From: Lactobacillus sp. ESL0680
Lineage (GTDB): Bacteria > Bacillota > Bacilli > Lactobacillales > Lactobacillaceae
Length of the DNA stretch: 64,000 nucleotides
Direction of reading: 5' to 3'
NCBI RefSeq assembly: GCF_029392855.1
Contig: NZ_CP113945.1
Span: forward strand, 1,644,997-1,708,996
The translations under genes and the position numbers were made by a program. Positions within the stretch are counted from its first letter, which is position 1, and each line of letters opens with the position of its first letter. This document shows, piece after piece, positions 17,440-26,464 of the stretch. The notes beneath the pieces were generated by a model. The model had not been told where the DNA came from. It ran no database searches and saw only the letters and a list, made by a program, of their open reading frames with translations.

Positions 17440-18742
17440 TAATCGCACCTTCCTGCTCAAGATTTAGCTGCCGCTCGATTTTTTCACCAATCTTAATTAC
17501 TGGAAGCAATAGACAGACATCCAATATAAATAAAATTATTGGGAAAATTAACGCGACCCAATCACCGTTGGTTCCAAAAAACGGAATCAAAATCCCTGGT
17601 GTGCCCTTCAAAATTGGATAAACGCACACTGGCAAAATATGGAGGCTAATTGCACCCGCTGCAAGTAGCATATTAATCAGCGGCAATAGTACTTCCGGCA
17701 AAATAAATAACGGATTTAGAATCAGCGGCATGCCGATGGCAAAACCCAATGTAGAGCTAAACGCTGCTGGCAGCAAACTAAACAAGGCCAGTGTTTCAAT
17801 CTCACGATTTTTCCGTCTAAGGAGAATGACCACAATAATTGCCAGCACAATACTGGCACCCCCCATCGCCCCATAGCTATTAATCAGTGAGCTGCCCAAG
17901 AACTTATACGGCACATTCCATGAATTGCCATGATGAAGCGCGTAGGTCAGATTCTCTGCCGTATAAGCATTATTAATCGTCCCCGAAATCGAACGCAGCG
18001 GATAGCCAATGCCCAGCCAGCTTAACAGCGTAATTACTACCGATAGCAGCATGACCTCAGCCAAATTATTAGTTGTTTGCACCCGGCTGATAAGTTCATT
18101 AAAGCTAGCAGAATTTAACGTTTTTAGCTGCAGTTCATAAATAATGACACCAAAAACAATACCTAACATCAATGACACAGCCATTGGCAGCATACTTATC
18201 CATGCCCGGTGCCGAATTCCCGCGGTATTTTCACTTTTAACAGATAAACACTGTCTACCTAAAAGATGAAACACTTGGCCCACACAGTAGCCAACAATTA
18301 GCGCAATAAAAACACCGTCCACTTGCAATAAGCCAGTCGTAAACGGCATGCGGTTATCTCGCCCGCTGCTTGAAGCATACGAGCAAAACAAAATAACTAA
18401 CACGGCAGCTAATCCAGACATTGTTGAATCCCGATGATAAATTTGCGCAGTATAACGGGCCATAAAATAAGCGGCATAAACCCCAAAGACGCCAAAAGTT
18501 ATCTGCACCATGCCGCGAGTTACAAAAGATCCGGCATACCATAAATGATCTATTAAAATTTTGTCCAAACCAAAAATATTGTAAATTAATCCATTCGGCG
18601 AAAATACAAGATCAAACAGCAGTTGAAAATATGAGCCCAAAACAGCGATCGGCATTAACATTACCAACGTTTTTTGTGCTGCTTGGAAAAAGGAACGCTC
18701 CCGCAGCCATGCCACAATTTTTGCAGAAAAATCAATCATCAT
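17426..18742 (-). CDS. PTS EIIC component, lactose/cellobiose family
   Basis: The 438-residue integral membrane protein resembles the sugar channel EIIC of the lactose/N,N-diacetylchitobiose/cellobiose class (Pfam PTS_EIIC). It has about ten membrane segments, the N-terminal FQAAQKTLVMLMPIAVLGSY segment and GMPLILNPLFILPEVLLPLI near the substrate loop. No EIIA or EIIB partner lies beside it, so it must borrow them or act on a different substrate. It overlaps the surface hydrolase gene, an odd pairing. Confidence 0.75.
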   Translation of the reverse strand: MMIDFSAKIVAWLRERSFFQAAQKTLVMLMPIAVLGSYFQLLFDLVFSPNGLIYNIFGLDKILIDHLWYAGSFVTRGMVQITFGVFGVYAAYFMARYTAQIYHRDSTMSGLAAVLVILFCSYASSSGRDNRMPFTTGLLQVDGVFIALIVGYCVGQVFHLLGRQCLSVKSENTAGIRHRAWISMLPMAVSLMLGIVFGVIIYELQLKTLNSASFNELISRVQTTNNLAEVMLLSVVITLLSWLGIGYPLRSISGTINNAYTAENLTYALHHGNSWNVPYKFLGSSLINSYGAMGGASIVLAIIVVILLRRKNREIETLALFSLLPAAFSSTLGFAIGMPLILNPLFILPEVLLPLINMLLAAGAISLHILPVCVYPILKGTPGILIPFFGTNGDWVALIFPIILFILDVCLLLPVIKIGEKIERQLNLEQEGAINAQK

Positions 18743-18854
18743 TTACGCCTTTACTTTTATACTAACCAGAATAAACTAGCATTTAAATATCTATCCATTC
18801 TAAGTTTACCAGCTTCAGCCAATATATGGTTTTTTAACAGTTAATTTTAAAAAA

Positions 18855-18863
18855 TGCTATAAT
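18855..18863 (+). promoter_or_regulatory. Extended -10 promoter
   Basis: TGCTATAAT is an extended -10 element 26 bases before the small gene at 18889. There is no clear -35. Confidence 0.55.
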
Positions 18864-18888
18864 AAACGTGATTGTGAAAGGTGAAAAA

Positions 18889-19131
18889 ATGAGTAAAAAG
18901 AGAATTGAGTTAAACGAAAAAACAGAAAAATTGGTAGAAAAATATCTTGATATTAACGAATCTGATATTAATGAATTGACCAATAAGGCGCTGGAGTCTT
19001 TTCTTGTTAATCATCTTAGTGCCAGCCAAGTTAAGGAAGCTTTACAAGAAATCGACGGCGTCAGTGGAGCAAGTACTAAATATTCTGAACACTTATTCCA
19101 AAATAGCATCGACGACTTAAACAGATTTTAA
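18889..19131 (+). CDS. Small hydrophilic protein of unknown function
   Basis: The ATG at 18889 has AAAGGTG just upstream and is preferred to an in-frame start at 18868. The 80-residue product is helical and acidic/basic (SKKRIELNEKTEKLVEKYLD, SDINELTNKALESFLVNHL). The first 40 residues look like the ribbon-helix-helix or helical dimerisation part of an antitoxin or regulator. No toxin gene is adjacent. It has its own promoter and a terminator at 19145. No family is recognised. Confidence 0.6.
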   Translation: MSKKRIELNEKTEKLVEKYLDINESDINELTNKALESFLVNHLSASQVKEALQEIDGVSGASTKYSEHLFQNSIDDLNRF

Positions 19132-19144
19132 AAATTGAATATCT

Positions 19145-19176
19145 AAAAAAGCAGGAGTTTACCTCCTGCTTTTTTA
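19145..19176. terminator. Bidirectional terminator
   Basis: AAGCAGGAG/CTCCTGCTT hairpin with A- and T-runs between convergent genes. Confidence 0.85.
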
Positions 19177-19929
19177 TTATTTAAATTGATTACCCGCCAA
19201 ATTACGGTAAAATTCTGCCCTAGTTGTTTGAACATACGGCGCCAACACTAACAAGCCAAGGCTAACACACAAGCCAACTGTTACTGTACTAGCAAAAATT
19301 TGAAAAAGTCCTGTTGCCTTAACCAAAAAAGAAAAAACAACACCTAGCAAAATTCCTATTCCACAAAGAAGCACATACCAACCCATAAAACTTAAATCAA
19401 GAACAAATAATTCCCACTTGTGTCCTGCCATCAACCGTTTACTAGCAGTGATACCAGTAGTAAAGCTAACATGTTGACCGCTATCCACCATGTCCTTAAC
19501 AATATACGGCGTCATTGCGTAAGAATAGCTCTTAATTAGACCGGGGATAATCAGCAATAAGCCCCACAAAAGCTCAAAAATATTTTGCAGCAGATAATTT
19601 AAGAATTCTGGGATAAAAAGATTATCATAAAAGGCTGAAAAAGCTGACTTAACAGCATTTTCCCTACGACCATCACATAAATTTAAAAAAGTTACGGCAT
19701 AACTTAATGCAAAAAAGCCAATAAAAATTGATAAACAAATTTCTAACAGCCAATGCATTTGAAACTTATAATCCAGTCCCGCAAGATTACCCCGCACAGC
19801 AAATTGCATATAACTGGGACTAGAAGCAATTACGTTAATCAGCGAGATAATCAAGACTATGGCAACCGCCCAGCGCCAATTACCATGCAATTTCTTTTTT
19901 GCCTCTGCTTTTAATTCTGCTCTGGTCAT
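19177..19929 (-). CDS. DUF975 family membrane protein
   Basis: The 250-residue protein starts with the typical family motif (MTRAELKAEAKKKLHGNWRW) and has about five to six membrane segments, with LIIPGLIKSYSYAMTPYIV as the most conserved block. DUF975 proteins are widespread in Firmicutes and have no settled function. A GGAGC site precedes the ATG. It is monocistronic, convergent with the small gene at 18889. Confidence 0.8.
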   Translation of the reverse strand: MTRAELKAEAKKKLHGNWRWAVAIVLIISLINVIASSPSYMQFAVRGNLAGLDYKFQMHWLLEICLSIFIGFFALSYAVTFLNLCDGRRENAVKSAFSAFYDNLFIPEFLNYLLQNIFELLWGLLLIIPGLIKSYSYAMTPYIVKDMVDSGQHVSFTTGITASKRLMAGHKWELFVLDLSFMGWYVLLCGIGILLGVVFSFLVKATGLFQIFASTVTVGLCVSLGLLVLAPYVQTTRAEFYRNLAGNQFK

Positions 19930-20002
19930 AATTGTGCTCCTTTTATTAATATAAGCACATTATACACTATTCATTAGCAAGTCAGCATAATTAATTTTAG
20001 GT

Positions 20003-20129
20003 ATCAAAAAAGCCTAGTTCCACCAACATTAGAACTAAGCTCACACAGTTTTGTGTCGCTATTACTGACCACATATAGAAGCTAGCATTTTCGCTACCGG
20101 AGAAAATGAATACTTTCCTATAACGACAC
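20003..20129 (-). ncRNA. Candidate small RNA (about 127 nt)
   Basis: On the minus strand a promoter TTGTCT (20164-20159), 17 bases, extended TGCTAAAAT (-10 hexamer 20141-20136) would start a transcript near 20129. The RNA begins with GTGTCG, which pairs with CGACAC some 70 bases later (plus-strand TTGTGTCG 20051-20058 and CGACACAA 20124-20131, 8 bp). A second stem is GTAGC/GCTAGC. It ends in a terminator (AGCTTAGTTC/GAACTAGGCT and six Ts, 20003-20040). It matches no RNA family I recognise and lies 38 bases after the last dlt-operon gene. Confidence 0.5.
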
Positions 20130-20135
20130 AACAAG

Positions 20136-20164
20136 ATTTTAGCATGCAATCTGGCAAAAGACAA
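20136..20164 (-). promoter_or_regulatory. Promoter of candidate sRNA
   Basis: TTGTCT and TAAAAT on the minus strand with a 17-base spacer and TGC before the -10. It overlaps the neighbouring gene end by a few bases. Confidence 0.5.
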
Positions 20165-20167
20165 GGT

Positions 20168-21142
20168 TTAACCTGTTATATTTTCACTACCAGACTTCAA
20201 ACCAATCAACTGTGCCATGATTTGATTGATTCCTGCTTTCAAAATGGCAAACTGACCACTATTAGTTCGGTTAGACTGAATAATCATCATCGTTTTGCCA
20301 TTATCGGTGCTGCGCACAAAGGTATAATAGCCCTCACCAGCACCATTAGCAGTTTTAAGATTGTACTTAACATTATTATACAGCCCGCCATTATAATATA
20401 CTGGCGGTCCAGCCGCATACAACAGTTTCCGACTCTTGTTTGTTAAAATGTTCCCAGCCAAAATATAATGCATTACTTTAGCAATATCTTCGTTTGACAT
20501 TACAACAGACCCAGCACCAAGCTCATTACGGGCATCGCGCAAAGCTGTTTTGTGCTTAACCACAAGGTAGCGCCCATCGCGATAAACCATCCCTGGTACC
20601 AAACCACTAGTAATAATTTTTTCTGACTTTGACCACAAGAATGCCGTATGCTTTAACTGCAGCGGCTTAATGTAGCTTTCCCGGAACAATTGCTCATAAC
20701 TCTTGCCAGTAATCTGCGTCATAATACCGCATAAATAAATATAGTTAAGTGAGCTATAATGCCATTTACCTAACATATCCGCGGTAAACATTGTTTTAGC
20801 AGCATCATGATTGATATTACTGTTATCAGAGACAAAATGTTTTTGTCCCAGCTTGGCTCCAGGCCGCAGGTCAAGACCAGCTGTCATTGACAGCAGATTT
20901 TTGATTGTTATCTTTTTGGCTCCCGGAATTTCCGGATAAAACTTACTAAGATGATCGTGTAAACTTAAGTTACCCTTTTGCACTTCGTGCATTACCATTG
21001 CCGCGGTCATCGACTTTTGGACAGAATTAATTAAATAACTAGTGTCAGTCGTGTTTTCTGTAGCATAGTCCAGCAAAGTTTTACCATTTTTAATTACTAA
21101 AACAGAGCCTTTTATTCCCAGAGCATCAATTTTCTGGCGCAC
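20168..21142 (-). CDS. Serine hydrolase of beta-lactamase fold, DltE-like candidate
   Basis: The 324-residue protein is a class C/penicillin-binding-like hydrolase: SVQK (Ser40-x-x-Lys43) is the nucleophile motif, YSS at Tyr129 takes the place of the usual Y-x-N, and GAGEGYYTFV is near the third motif. The GTG start overlaps the dltD stop in TAGTG, so it is co-translated with the dlt operon. In L. plantarum the dlt-linked DltE removes D-Ala from lipoteichoic acid. Oddly, no signal peptide or anchor is encoded, and the frame upstream has no other start before a stop. Role by context is inference. Confidence 0.7.
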   Translation of the reverse strand: MRQKIDALGIKGSVLVIKNGKTLLDYATENTTDTSYLINSVQKSMTAAMVMHEVQKGNLSLHDHLSKFYPEIPGAKKITIKNLLSMTAGLDLRPGAKLGQKHFVSDNSNINHDAAKTMFTADMLGKWHYSSLNYIYLCGIMTQITGKSYEQLFRESYIKPLQLKHTAFLWSKSEKIITSGLVPGMVYRDGRYLVVKHKTALRDARNELGAGSVVMSNEDIAKVMHYILAGNILTNKSRKLLYAAGPPVYYNGGLYNNVKYNLKTANGAGEGYYTFVRSTDNGKTMMIIQSNRTNSGQFAILKAGINQIMAQLIGLKSGSENITG

Positions 21143-22449
21143 TAATTGTCTTTTAAACTTTCCTTCTGACTTGTATCTAGAGGCGTTCTATTCGTTACAC
21201 TAATCGCATATGGCTTGTTTTGCCATTTTTTGGTGTAAAAATAGTTGTGAATATTATAGTTATAAGGCAAGTTAGCTTTCGCCATGAACGGCTGAACTGC
21301 TTGATCGACTGCAACCCAGCCGCGCCACCCAAGGTGAATCGTATCTTCCATAAAGTACTTTTGCCCGCCGCGTTTTGATAAATCTTCAACATTAGCAAAA
21401 CCTTGACTAGCAAGTTGGTACTTAATCTTCGACACTGACTTCTGGTACATCTTTTGCGATAGACCAGTATAGCTTGACCACTTATGATTAATCGGCGGTA
21501 TGATAAACAACACGTTGGTATGTTGTTTAGCAAACTGCTGCAGCATTAATTCAAAATCGCTGTATTCAGCTGATTTAGTATAATCAAATTTACGTTGACT
21601 GTTCTTCAGCTTACGCAAATTCTTCTTATCTAAACGTGCTCTAAAGAAGCTGTTATTAATCCCAAACGGATTGGAATTAGTATGTGCTGCTGCTTGCTCA
21701 TCAGCAACTCGTTCAAGTCCAGCAACTGAATATTGGTCAGGCAACAATTTAGCACGTTCGTTAATTTTTTGGATGCGATCACGCAGTTGGAATGTACTGA
21801 AGAACTTGTCTTCCGTATTTAGCATTCGACGTTGATTTTCCAAAATAAACCGCTGGGTTCCGCTTAATTGCTGACCTTGAGCAACCTTACGCATCCCCGA
21901 CTTAATTTCGCCTTTTACTTCCGGCATCTGCAAGAATCGTTTAGCCGCATACCGATTGGCAACGGTATTTTTCTTTACTCCCAATAAGAAATTGCAAGCC
22001 TGCAGCGGTGAATAATACAAGGTAAACGCATTCGGGTCCTGACCCTTTTTCGTAAACCACTGCGGCGAGATAATCACCACCGCCTTCTTATTCTTTAATT
22101 GCTCCGCTGTTCCCTGCATCCCTAAAAATTGGGCCAAAGATTGACTACCAGGTCCACCAAGCAGAAACGGCCGGTAATTACGGTGATACTTTTCAGCTAA
22201 AACACTTGGGTGCAGCGGGTCCATTCGCGACAATTCACTTGAACCGTAAAAGGGCACATAACCCTCATCAAAGGCATTTTGCTTCATTCGCGAGCCTTTA
22301 AAAATGGTTGTCGTCTGTGAATTAGCTGCCTGATAAATCGAACCTTTTGAAAAAGTTCGTTCCCATGGCAGTAACAAAATCACCAAAAGCAAGATTATAG
22401 CGCAGAGAACCGGGCCAAAAATCTGCCACAGTCGGCGTTTGTTATTCAT
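21142..22449 (-). CDS. dltD: D-alanyl transfer protein DltD
   Basis: It transfers D-alanine to lipoteichoic acid on the outer face of the membrane. The 435-residue protein has an N-terminal membrane segment (IFGPVLCAIILLLVILLL) and an SGNH-like domain: YGSSELSRMDPL with the catalytic Ser and EDTIHLGWRGW with the Asp/His. The start overlaps dltC by eight bases. The operon order is dltX-A-B-C-D and then a serine hydrolase. Confidence 0.93.
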   Translation of the reverse strand: MNNKRRLWQIFGPVLCAIILLLVILLLPWERTFSKGSIYQAANSQTTTIFKGSRMKQNAFDEGYVPFYGSSELSRMDPLHPSVLAEKYHRNYRPFLLGGPGSQSLAQFLGMQGTAEQLKNKKAVVIISPQWFTKKGQDPNAFTLYYSPLQACNFLLGVKKNTVANRYAAKRFLQMPEVKGEIKSGMRKVAQGQQLSGTQRFILENQRRMLNTEDKFFSTFQLRDRIQKINERAKLLPDQYSVAGLERVADEQAAAHTNSNPFGINNSFFRARLDKKNLRKLKNSQRKFDYTKSAEYSDFELMLQQFAKQHTNVLFIIPPINHKWSSYTGLSQKMYQKSVSKIKYQLASQGFANVEDLSKRGGQKYFMEDTIHLGWRGWVAVDQAVQPFMAKANLPYNYNIHNYFYTKKWQNKPYAISVTNRTPLDTSQKESLKDN

Positions 22450-22681
22450 TTTCTAAATTTTCCACCTTTGCCACAATCTTAGCTGGCGTATCCCATTCAG
22501 TTCTATCAAATTCTGAAACAGGAACATCAATATCAAACTTTTCTTGCAGACTGAGCAGCATTTGCACGCTGGCCATTGAATCCATCAAGCCATTAGAAAA
22601 AATGTCTTCGTCCATTCTGTCTGACAAATCTTCACCAGTTAAATCTTGTAAAATTGCTAAAACTTCTTTTGTAGTATCCAT
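22442..22681 (-). CDS. dltC: D-alanyl carrier protein
   Basis: This 79-residue acyl-carrier-like protein receives D-Ala from DltA on a 4'-phosphopantetheine arm. The attachment serine is in GLMDSMASVQ, near residue 36, at the start of helix 2. It has the standard family length and is strongly acidic. It lies 28 bases after dltB. Confidence 0.95.
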   Translation of the reverse strand: MDTTKEVLAILQDLTGEDLSDRMDEDIFSNGLMDSMASVQMLLSLQEKFDIDVPVSEFDRTEWDTPAKIVAKVENLENE

Positions 22682-22709
22682 TTTTATACCCCTTAAATAA
22701 AACTATCCG

Positions 22710-23942
22710 TTACTTCCAGCCAAACCATAATTGACTAAGGAAGCCGGAGAAAATCAAGAAACTAAAACAAACAACGTTAAATGTTAGAAAAATTGCAAAC
22801 CATTTTGTAAATTTGTTCGACGGAATTTGTCCTTTATGTTTCTTTTTAAATCTAATCCAATAATCGTTAATAATAATTGCCGTTGCGTGGAATGCACCAT
22901 AAACAATGTAGTACCACGTTAAGCCGTGCCAAAAGCCCATAATTAAGAATAATAGGAAGTATGACACTTGTGACAGTCTAATGCGATTTTTAAACAGCTT
23001 CTTCTTCATTGCAAAGAAGGTAAACCGCATATAAATGTAATCACGGAACCAGAACGACAGCGTCATGTGCCAGCGATTCCAGAATTCCTTGATATTTTGC
23101 GAAATAAACGGCTTATTAAAGTTCATTGGTGTATGAATTCCCATAAAGTAGGAAATCGCTACAGCAAACAATGAGTACCCGGCAAAGTCAAAGAACAAGT
23201 ACATACTGTAGCAGTACATATAAGCAACTAGCCACCAGGAAAGCTTTAACCCACCAGCAGCATTACCGGCAATTAATGCCGATTTACTGATAATCGGCAG
23301 CCAATACGTCCCGAAAAACCAGCCTAAAACAAACTTGTAAAGGAACCCTTGGAACAAATAGCAGACAGCATGTGCTAAATCATCGACATATTGCTCACGC
23401 TTTGGTGCGATATCACATTCTTTAGCAAACCTGCGGTAACGATCAATTGGACCTGACGAAATCGTCGGGAAGAACAATAGAAAACGCAGGTATGTCCCAA
23501 ACTTGACTTCTTTAATTGCACCATCGCGAATTTCCATAATGACTTGTACGGTCTTAAAGGTAATATAAGAAATACCTAAGAATGCAAGCACACCGGGAAT
23601 TTTAGCCTTCGGAAATGCCGTTTGAATTTTCACTAGTGCCAGTGGAACAATTGCCAGAATTACCGCTAAATAAAAGACCCACGTCTTATTTTTGCCAACC
23701 TTGCGATAATGCAAATAACCATAAGTCAGCAGTAATTCAAACACTAGATAAATCAGTAGGCTAACACCTTGTTGCCACTTAGTACCATCAAAAATCAGGA
23801 ACAGAAAAACTAACGAGAAGATAACCTCATAAGTTTTCAGTCGGTGACCATAATACAAGCTGACAATCATCGGTAATAAACCAATAATCAAATAAATAAA
23901 ATACTGCGGATTCCCATAAGGCTGTAAGTTAATGAAGTTCAC
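22710..23942 (-). CDS. dltB: D-alanyl export MBOAT protein DltB
   Basis: This multi-pass membrane O-acyltransferase hands D-Ala from DltC to the outside. The 410-residue protein has about 11 membrane segments. Conserved elements are FWNRWHMTLSFWFRDYIY and FLIMGFWHGLTWYYI, which holds the active-site histidine. The GTG start overlaps the dltA stop in TAGTG, so the pair is coupled. Confidence 0.95.
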   Translation of the reverse strand: MNFINLQPYGNPQYFIYLIIGLLPMIVSLYYGHRLKTYEVIFSLVFLFLIFDGTKWQQGVSLLIYLVFELLLTYGYLHYRKVGKNKTWVFYLAVILAIVPLALVKIQTAFPKAKIPGVLAFLGISYITFKTVQVIMEIRDGAIKEVKFGTYLRFLLFFPTISSGPIDRYRRFAKECDIAPKREQYVDDLAHAVCYLFQGFLYKFVLGWFFGTYWLPIISKSALIAGNAAGGLKLSWWLVAYMYCYSMYLFFDFAGYSLFAVAISYFMGIHTPMNFNKPFISQNIKEFWNRWHMTLSFWFRDYIYMRFTFFAMKKKLFKNRIRLSQVSYFLLFLIMGFWHGLTWYYIVYGAFHATAIIINDYWIRFKKKHKGQIPSNKFTKWFAIFLTFNVVCFSFLIFSGFLSQLWFGWK

Positions 23943-25456
23943 TACTCATTAACCTCCTTAATTACAGCTTTAATGTCTACCTTACCATTTTGTGAAACCG
24001 GCAATTTTTCCCGGTAAACAAAACGTTGGGGAATCATATATGGCATTAAGCCAGCAGCTAAATCATCTCTAATTGCCTTGGTGATTTCTGCTTCTGAATA
24101 TTGCTCTTTAACGCCATCTTTTAACTCGATTTCGGCAACAATCTGCTTAACCGTGTGATCCTTATTGTATTTTGGTGCAGCAACACCGTGGTCAACGAAC
24201 TTATTTTTGCCAAGATAATGGTTAATTTCTTCAAGCTCAATTCTATAGCCGTTGAACTTAATTTGAAAATCAATTCGGCCACGGTAAAACAGCATATCCC
24301 CATCAAAGAAACCTTCATCTCCAGAACGGTGACTCATGTACTTATCAGCAGGATCCTTGAAGAAACCCTTAGCCGTTTTTTCAGGATTATTCATATATCC
24401 CTTGGAAACACTCGGCCCTTCGATGACAATCTCGCCTTCATCTGGTTCATCGCCCTTAGACTTATCAATCGTAATCCGCGTATCTTCCTTAACCTTACCA
24501 ATTGGCAAACGATCATACTTAGCTAGCACATCGTCAGTAATTTCAACTTGCGTAACGGCAACTGTTGCTTCAGTTGGACCATAAGTGTTGAAAATTTTAC
24601 TATTCGGAAACTTTTTGCGCAACATTGCTACTTCAGTATGTGGCAATTCCTCGCCGCAAAATAGGAAGTGCGTTAAATCTGGATGGTGCGCGCCATCAAA
24701 TGTCTTGTCTAAGAAACACATTTGTGCAAACGAAGGCGTTGATACCCAAACGTTAAATTGCAATTTAGGCATTGTCATAAATAATTGGGCAAAGTTTTGG
24801 GTTACATCATGCGGCAAGACAACCAGTTTACCTGCACCAACAAGTGCTGGATACAGACTCATGACAGAAAGATCGAATGAGTATGGTGCTTGAACCAAAA
24901 AGCTTGGATGTTCAGGCAACGCAAAGTCATTCATTTCCCAATTAACAAAGCTCAACAAGTTATCATGACTAATTTGAACTCCCTTTGGTTTACCACTGGT
25001 TCCAGAAGTAAAGATAATGTAGAAATTATCATCACCTTCAACAAAGTTAGCTGGATCAATAGTAAACTCGCCATCTTCAACATCACTTGGATGAATAACT
25101 TGTAATTGAGCTAGATCAATTATCGGCAAATCATCAATTGCCAAGACAACTTGCGCTTCTGATACTTCCTGAATCATCACTAATCGTTCCGCATTAGAAT
25201 AACTGGCAATTGGAATATAAGCATGTCCTGACTTAACACAGCCTAAAAAGCTGGCAACCATTTCAAATGTTTGTCCGCCCCAGATCATAATTGGACTATG
25301 TTCTGGGATATTCATACTCGCAATTTTGTGTGCCCACGCATTAGAGCGCCGCATCAGATCGCCATAGGTATTAGTTTGACCGAGATAATCATAAGCAATC
25401 CGGTCTGGATCAGCTGCTGCAATCTCGTCAATTTTCTTAATTATGTCTTTAATCAT
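23942..25456 (-). CDS. dltA: D-alanine--D-alanyl carrier protein ligase
   Basis: This cytoplasmic adenylating enzyme activates D-Ala with ATP and loads DltC. The 504-residue product has IIFTSGTSGKPKGVQIS (P-loop, near residue 150), FNTYGPTEATVAVTQVEI, and a C-terminal catalytic lysine near SQNGKVD. Length and motifs match DltA throughout. It lies 15 bases after dltX. Confidence 0.96.
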   Translation of the reverse strand: MIKDIIKKIDEIAAADPDRIAYDYLGQTNTYGDLMRRSNAWAHKIASMNIPEHSPIMIWGGQTFEMVASFLGCVKSGHAYIPIASYSNAERLVMIQEVSEAQVVLAIDDLPIIDLAQLQVIHPSDVEDGEFTIDPANFVEGDDNFYIIFTSGTSGKPKGVQISHDNLLSFVNWEMNDFALPEHPSFLVQAPYSFDLSVMSLYPALVGAGKLVVLPHDVTQNFAQLFMTMPKLQFNVWVSTPSFAQMCFLDKTFDGAHHPDLTHFLFCGEELPHTEVAMLRKKFPNSKIFNTYGPTEATVAVTQVEITDDVLAKYDRLPIGKVKEDTRITIDKSKGDEPDEGEIVIEGPSVSKGYMNNPEKTAKGFFKDPADKYMSHRSGDEGFFDGDMLFYRGRIDFQIKFNGYRIELEEINHYLGKNKFVDHGVAAPKYNKDHTVKQIVAEIELKDGVKEQYSEAEITKAIRDDLAAGLMPYMIPQRFVYREKLPVSQNGKVDIKAVIKEVNE

Positions 25457-25471
25457 ATTAGTAACACCACC

Positions 25472-25624
25472 TTAAAATTCGTCGTAAATAAAGTGAACCG
25501 AAGTAAGGCCGCTATATTGATACAAATAGATTAACGCTAGCAAAATAGCGCAGTAAATAATTGTTGTCAGAACAAACTTCCCTATTCGTTTGCCCCGAGA
25601 ATCAATTTTCTCTTTTTTATCCAT
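25472..25624 (-). CDS. dltX: DltX, teichoic acid D-Ala incorporation protein
   Basis: This 50-residue protein has one membrane helix (FVLTTIIYCAILLALIYLY) and the family's conserved C-terminus HFIYDEF. GGGAG lies before the ATG. DltX is needed for D-alanylation in other Firmicutes, and its C-terminal motif interacts with the DltB/DltD complex. It is the first gene of the operon. Confidence 0.93.
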   Translation of the reverse strand: MDKKEKIDSRGKRIGKFVLTTIIYCAILLALIYLYQYSGLTSVHFIYDEF

Positions 25625-25739
25625 ATATCTCCCTCAATAACAATAAATATACTAACAACCATATTACTACATTTGGCAGTCAGCCCCATCTTAGCCTAGT
25701 AGATTTTACTAAATTTAAATATTTTTCGCCGTATACCGA

Positions 25740-26063
25740 TCACTCATTCAACTTGCGGCAGTTTCGGTAAGCAAAACACAGTGGAATCAGGATGATTAAC
25801 GAAATAAATATCAGAGCAAATACCAGTAAAAATACCATATTGCGCAATTTTCCCCATTTTGCGCTGTTTGCAGTTGTTAAAAGAAATATCGCAAACACAA
25901 CAGTAATAATTAATTCTGCTAAAATTAGGCCGGTATAACTTCCCAGGCCAAAATTACTGGCAAGCTGCCAGAGGTAAAGCCACGCTGAAGCCGGCAGTAA
26001 GCATAACCACCCCGCAAAGCGTAACCAAAAAATGATTTTTTTATGATAATTCTTTTGTTCCAT
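25740..26063 (-). CDS. Small three-TM membrane protein
   Basis: The 107-residue product has three predicted membrane helices (WLCLLPASAWLYLWQL, LILAELIITVVFAIFLL, VFLLVFALIFISLIILIPL) and basic ends. It lies 115 bases upstream of dltX on the same strand. It could be co-transcribed with the dlt operon, but a terminator or promoter between them cannot be ruled out. No family is recognised. Confidence 0.55.
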   Translation of the reverse strand: MEQKNYHKKIIFWLRFAGWLCLLPASAWLYLWQLASNFGLGSYTGLILAELIITVVFAIFLLTTANSAKWGKLRNMVFLLVFALIFISLIILIPLCFAYRNCRKLNE

Positions 26064-26208
26064 TTCTTTCCTTAATTGCCTATCAGGCAGTAATCTAACA
26101 TCAAAATCAGTCTAATTATAACAAGCATCAAGCTGGCAAACAATTTTTTAATAATTAAAAAAATGTTCTATTTTTTAAATTCGTCACACTTTTTTCATAT
26201 TTACCAGT

Positions 26209-26381
26209 TATACTAAAAGAGTAATAAACAAGGATTAAAAGCCTCGTATATTACAACTCAACTTTTTTGTTTTTCATTCATACTCCTCCAAGTATAAATA
26301 ATGAACAAACCGAAATGACTTATAAGTCAATTTCATATCTATCCCTTTCGACTCACGTGTGTTGCGTGAGTTTTTCTTTTG
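26209..26381 (+). ncRNA. Candidate leader/small RNA, copy 1
   Basis: TATACT at 26209-26214 is a likely -10 without a good -35. The stretch ends in a terminator ACTCACG/CGTGAGT with T-run (about 26350-26380). It contains a hairpin ATAC-loop-GTAT (26280-26295) with loop UCCUCCAA, which is complementary to a Shine-Dalgarno sequence, and a second perfect hairpin TGACTTATAAGTCA. The layout is repeated in copy 2. It could be a trans-acting sRNA or part of a tandem leader of the CBS gene. Confidence 0.5.
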
Positions 26382-26464
26382 CCTTTAAAAGTTCTAAAGG
26401 AATTCTTTACTATTTCATAAGATTTTTGCCACGCTAACTTCATAATTTATGTTTATTATTTAAA

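Noticed and set aside
20003..20129. SRP (4.5S) RNA or 6S RNA
   Set aside because: The SRP apical GGAA/GNAR motif is missing and the length is too short for 6S, so it is left as an unassigned candidate.
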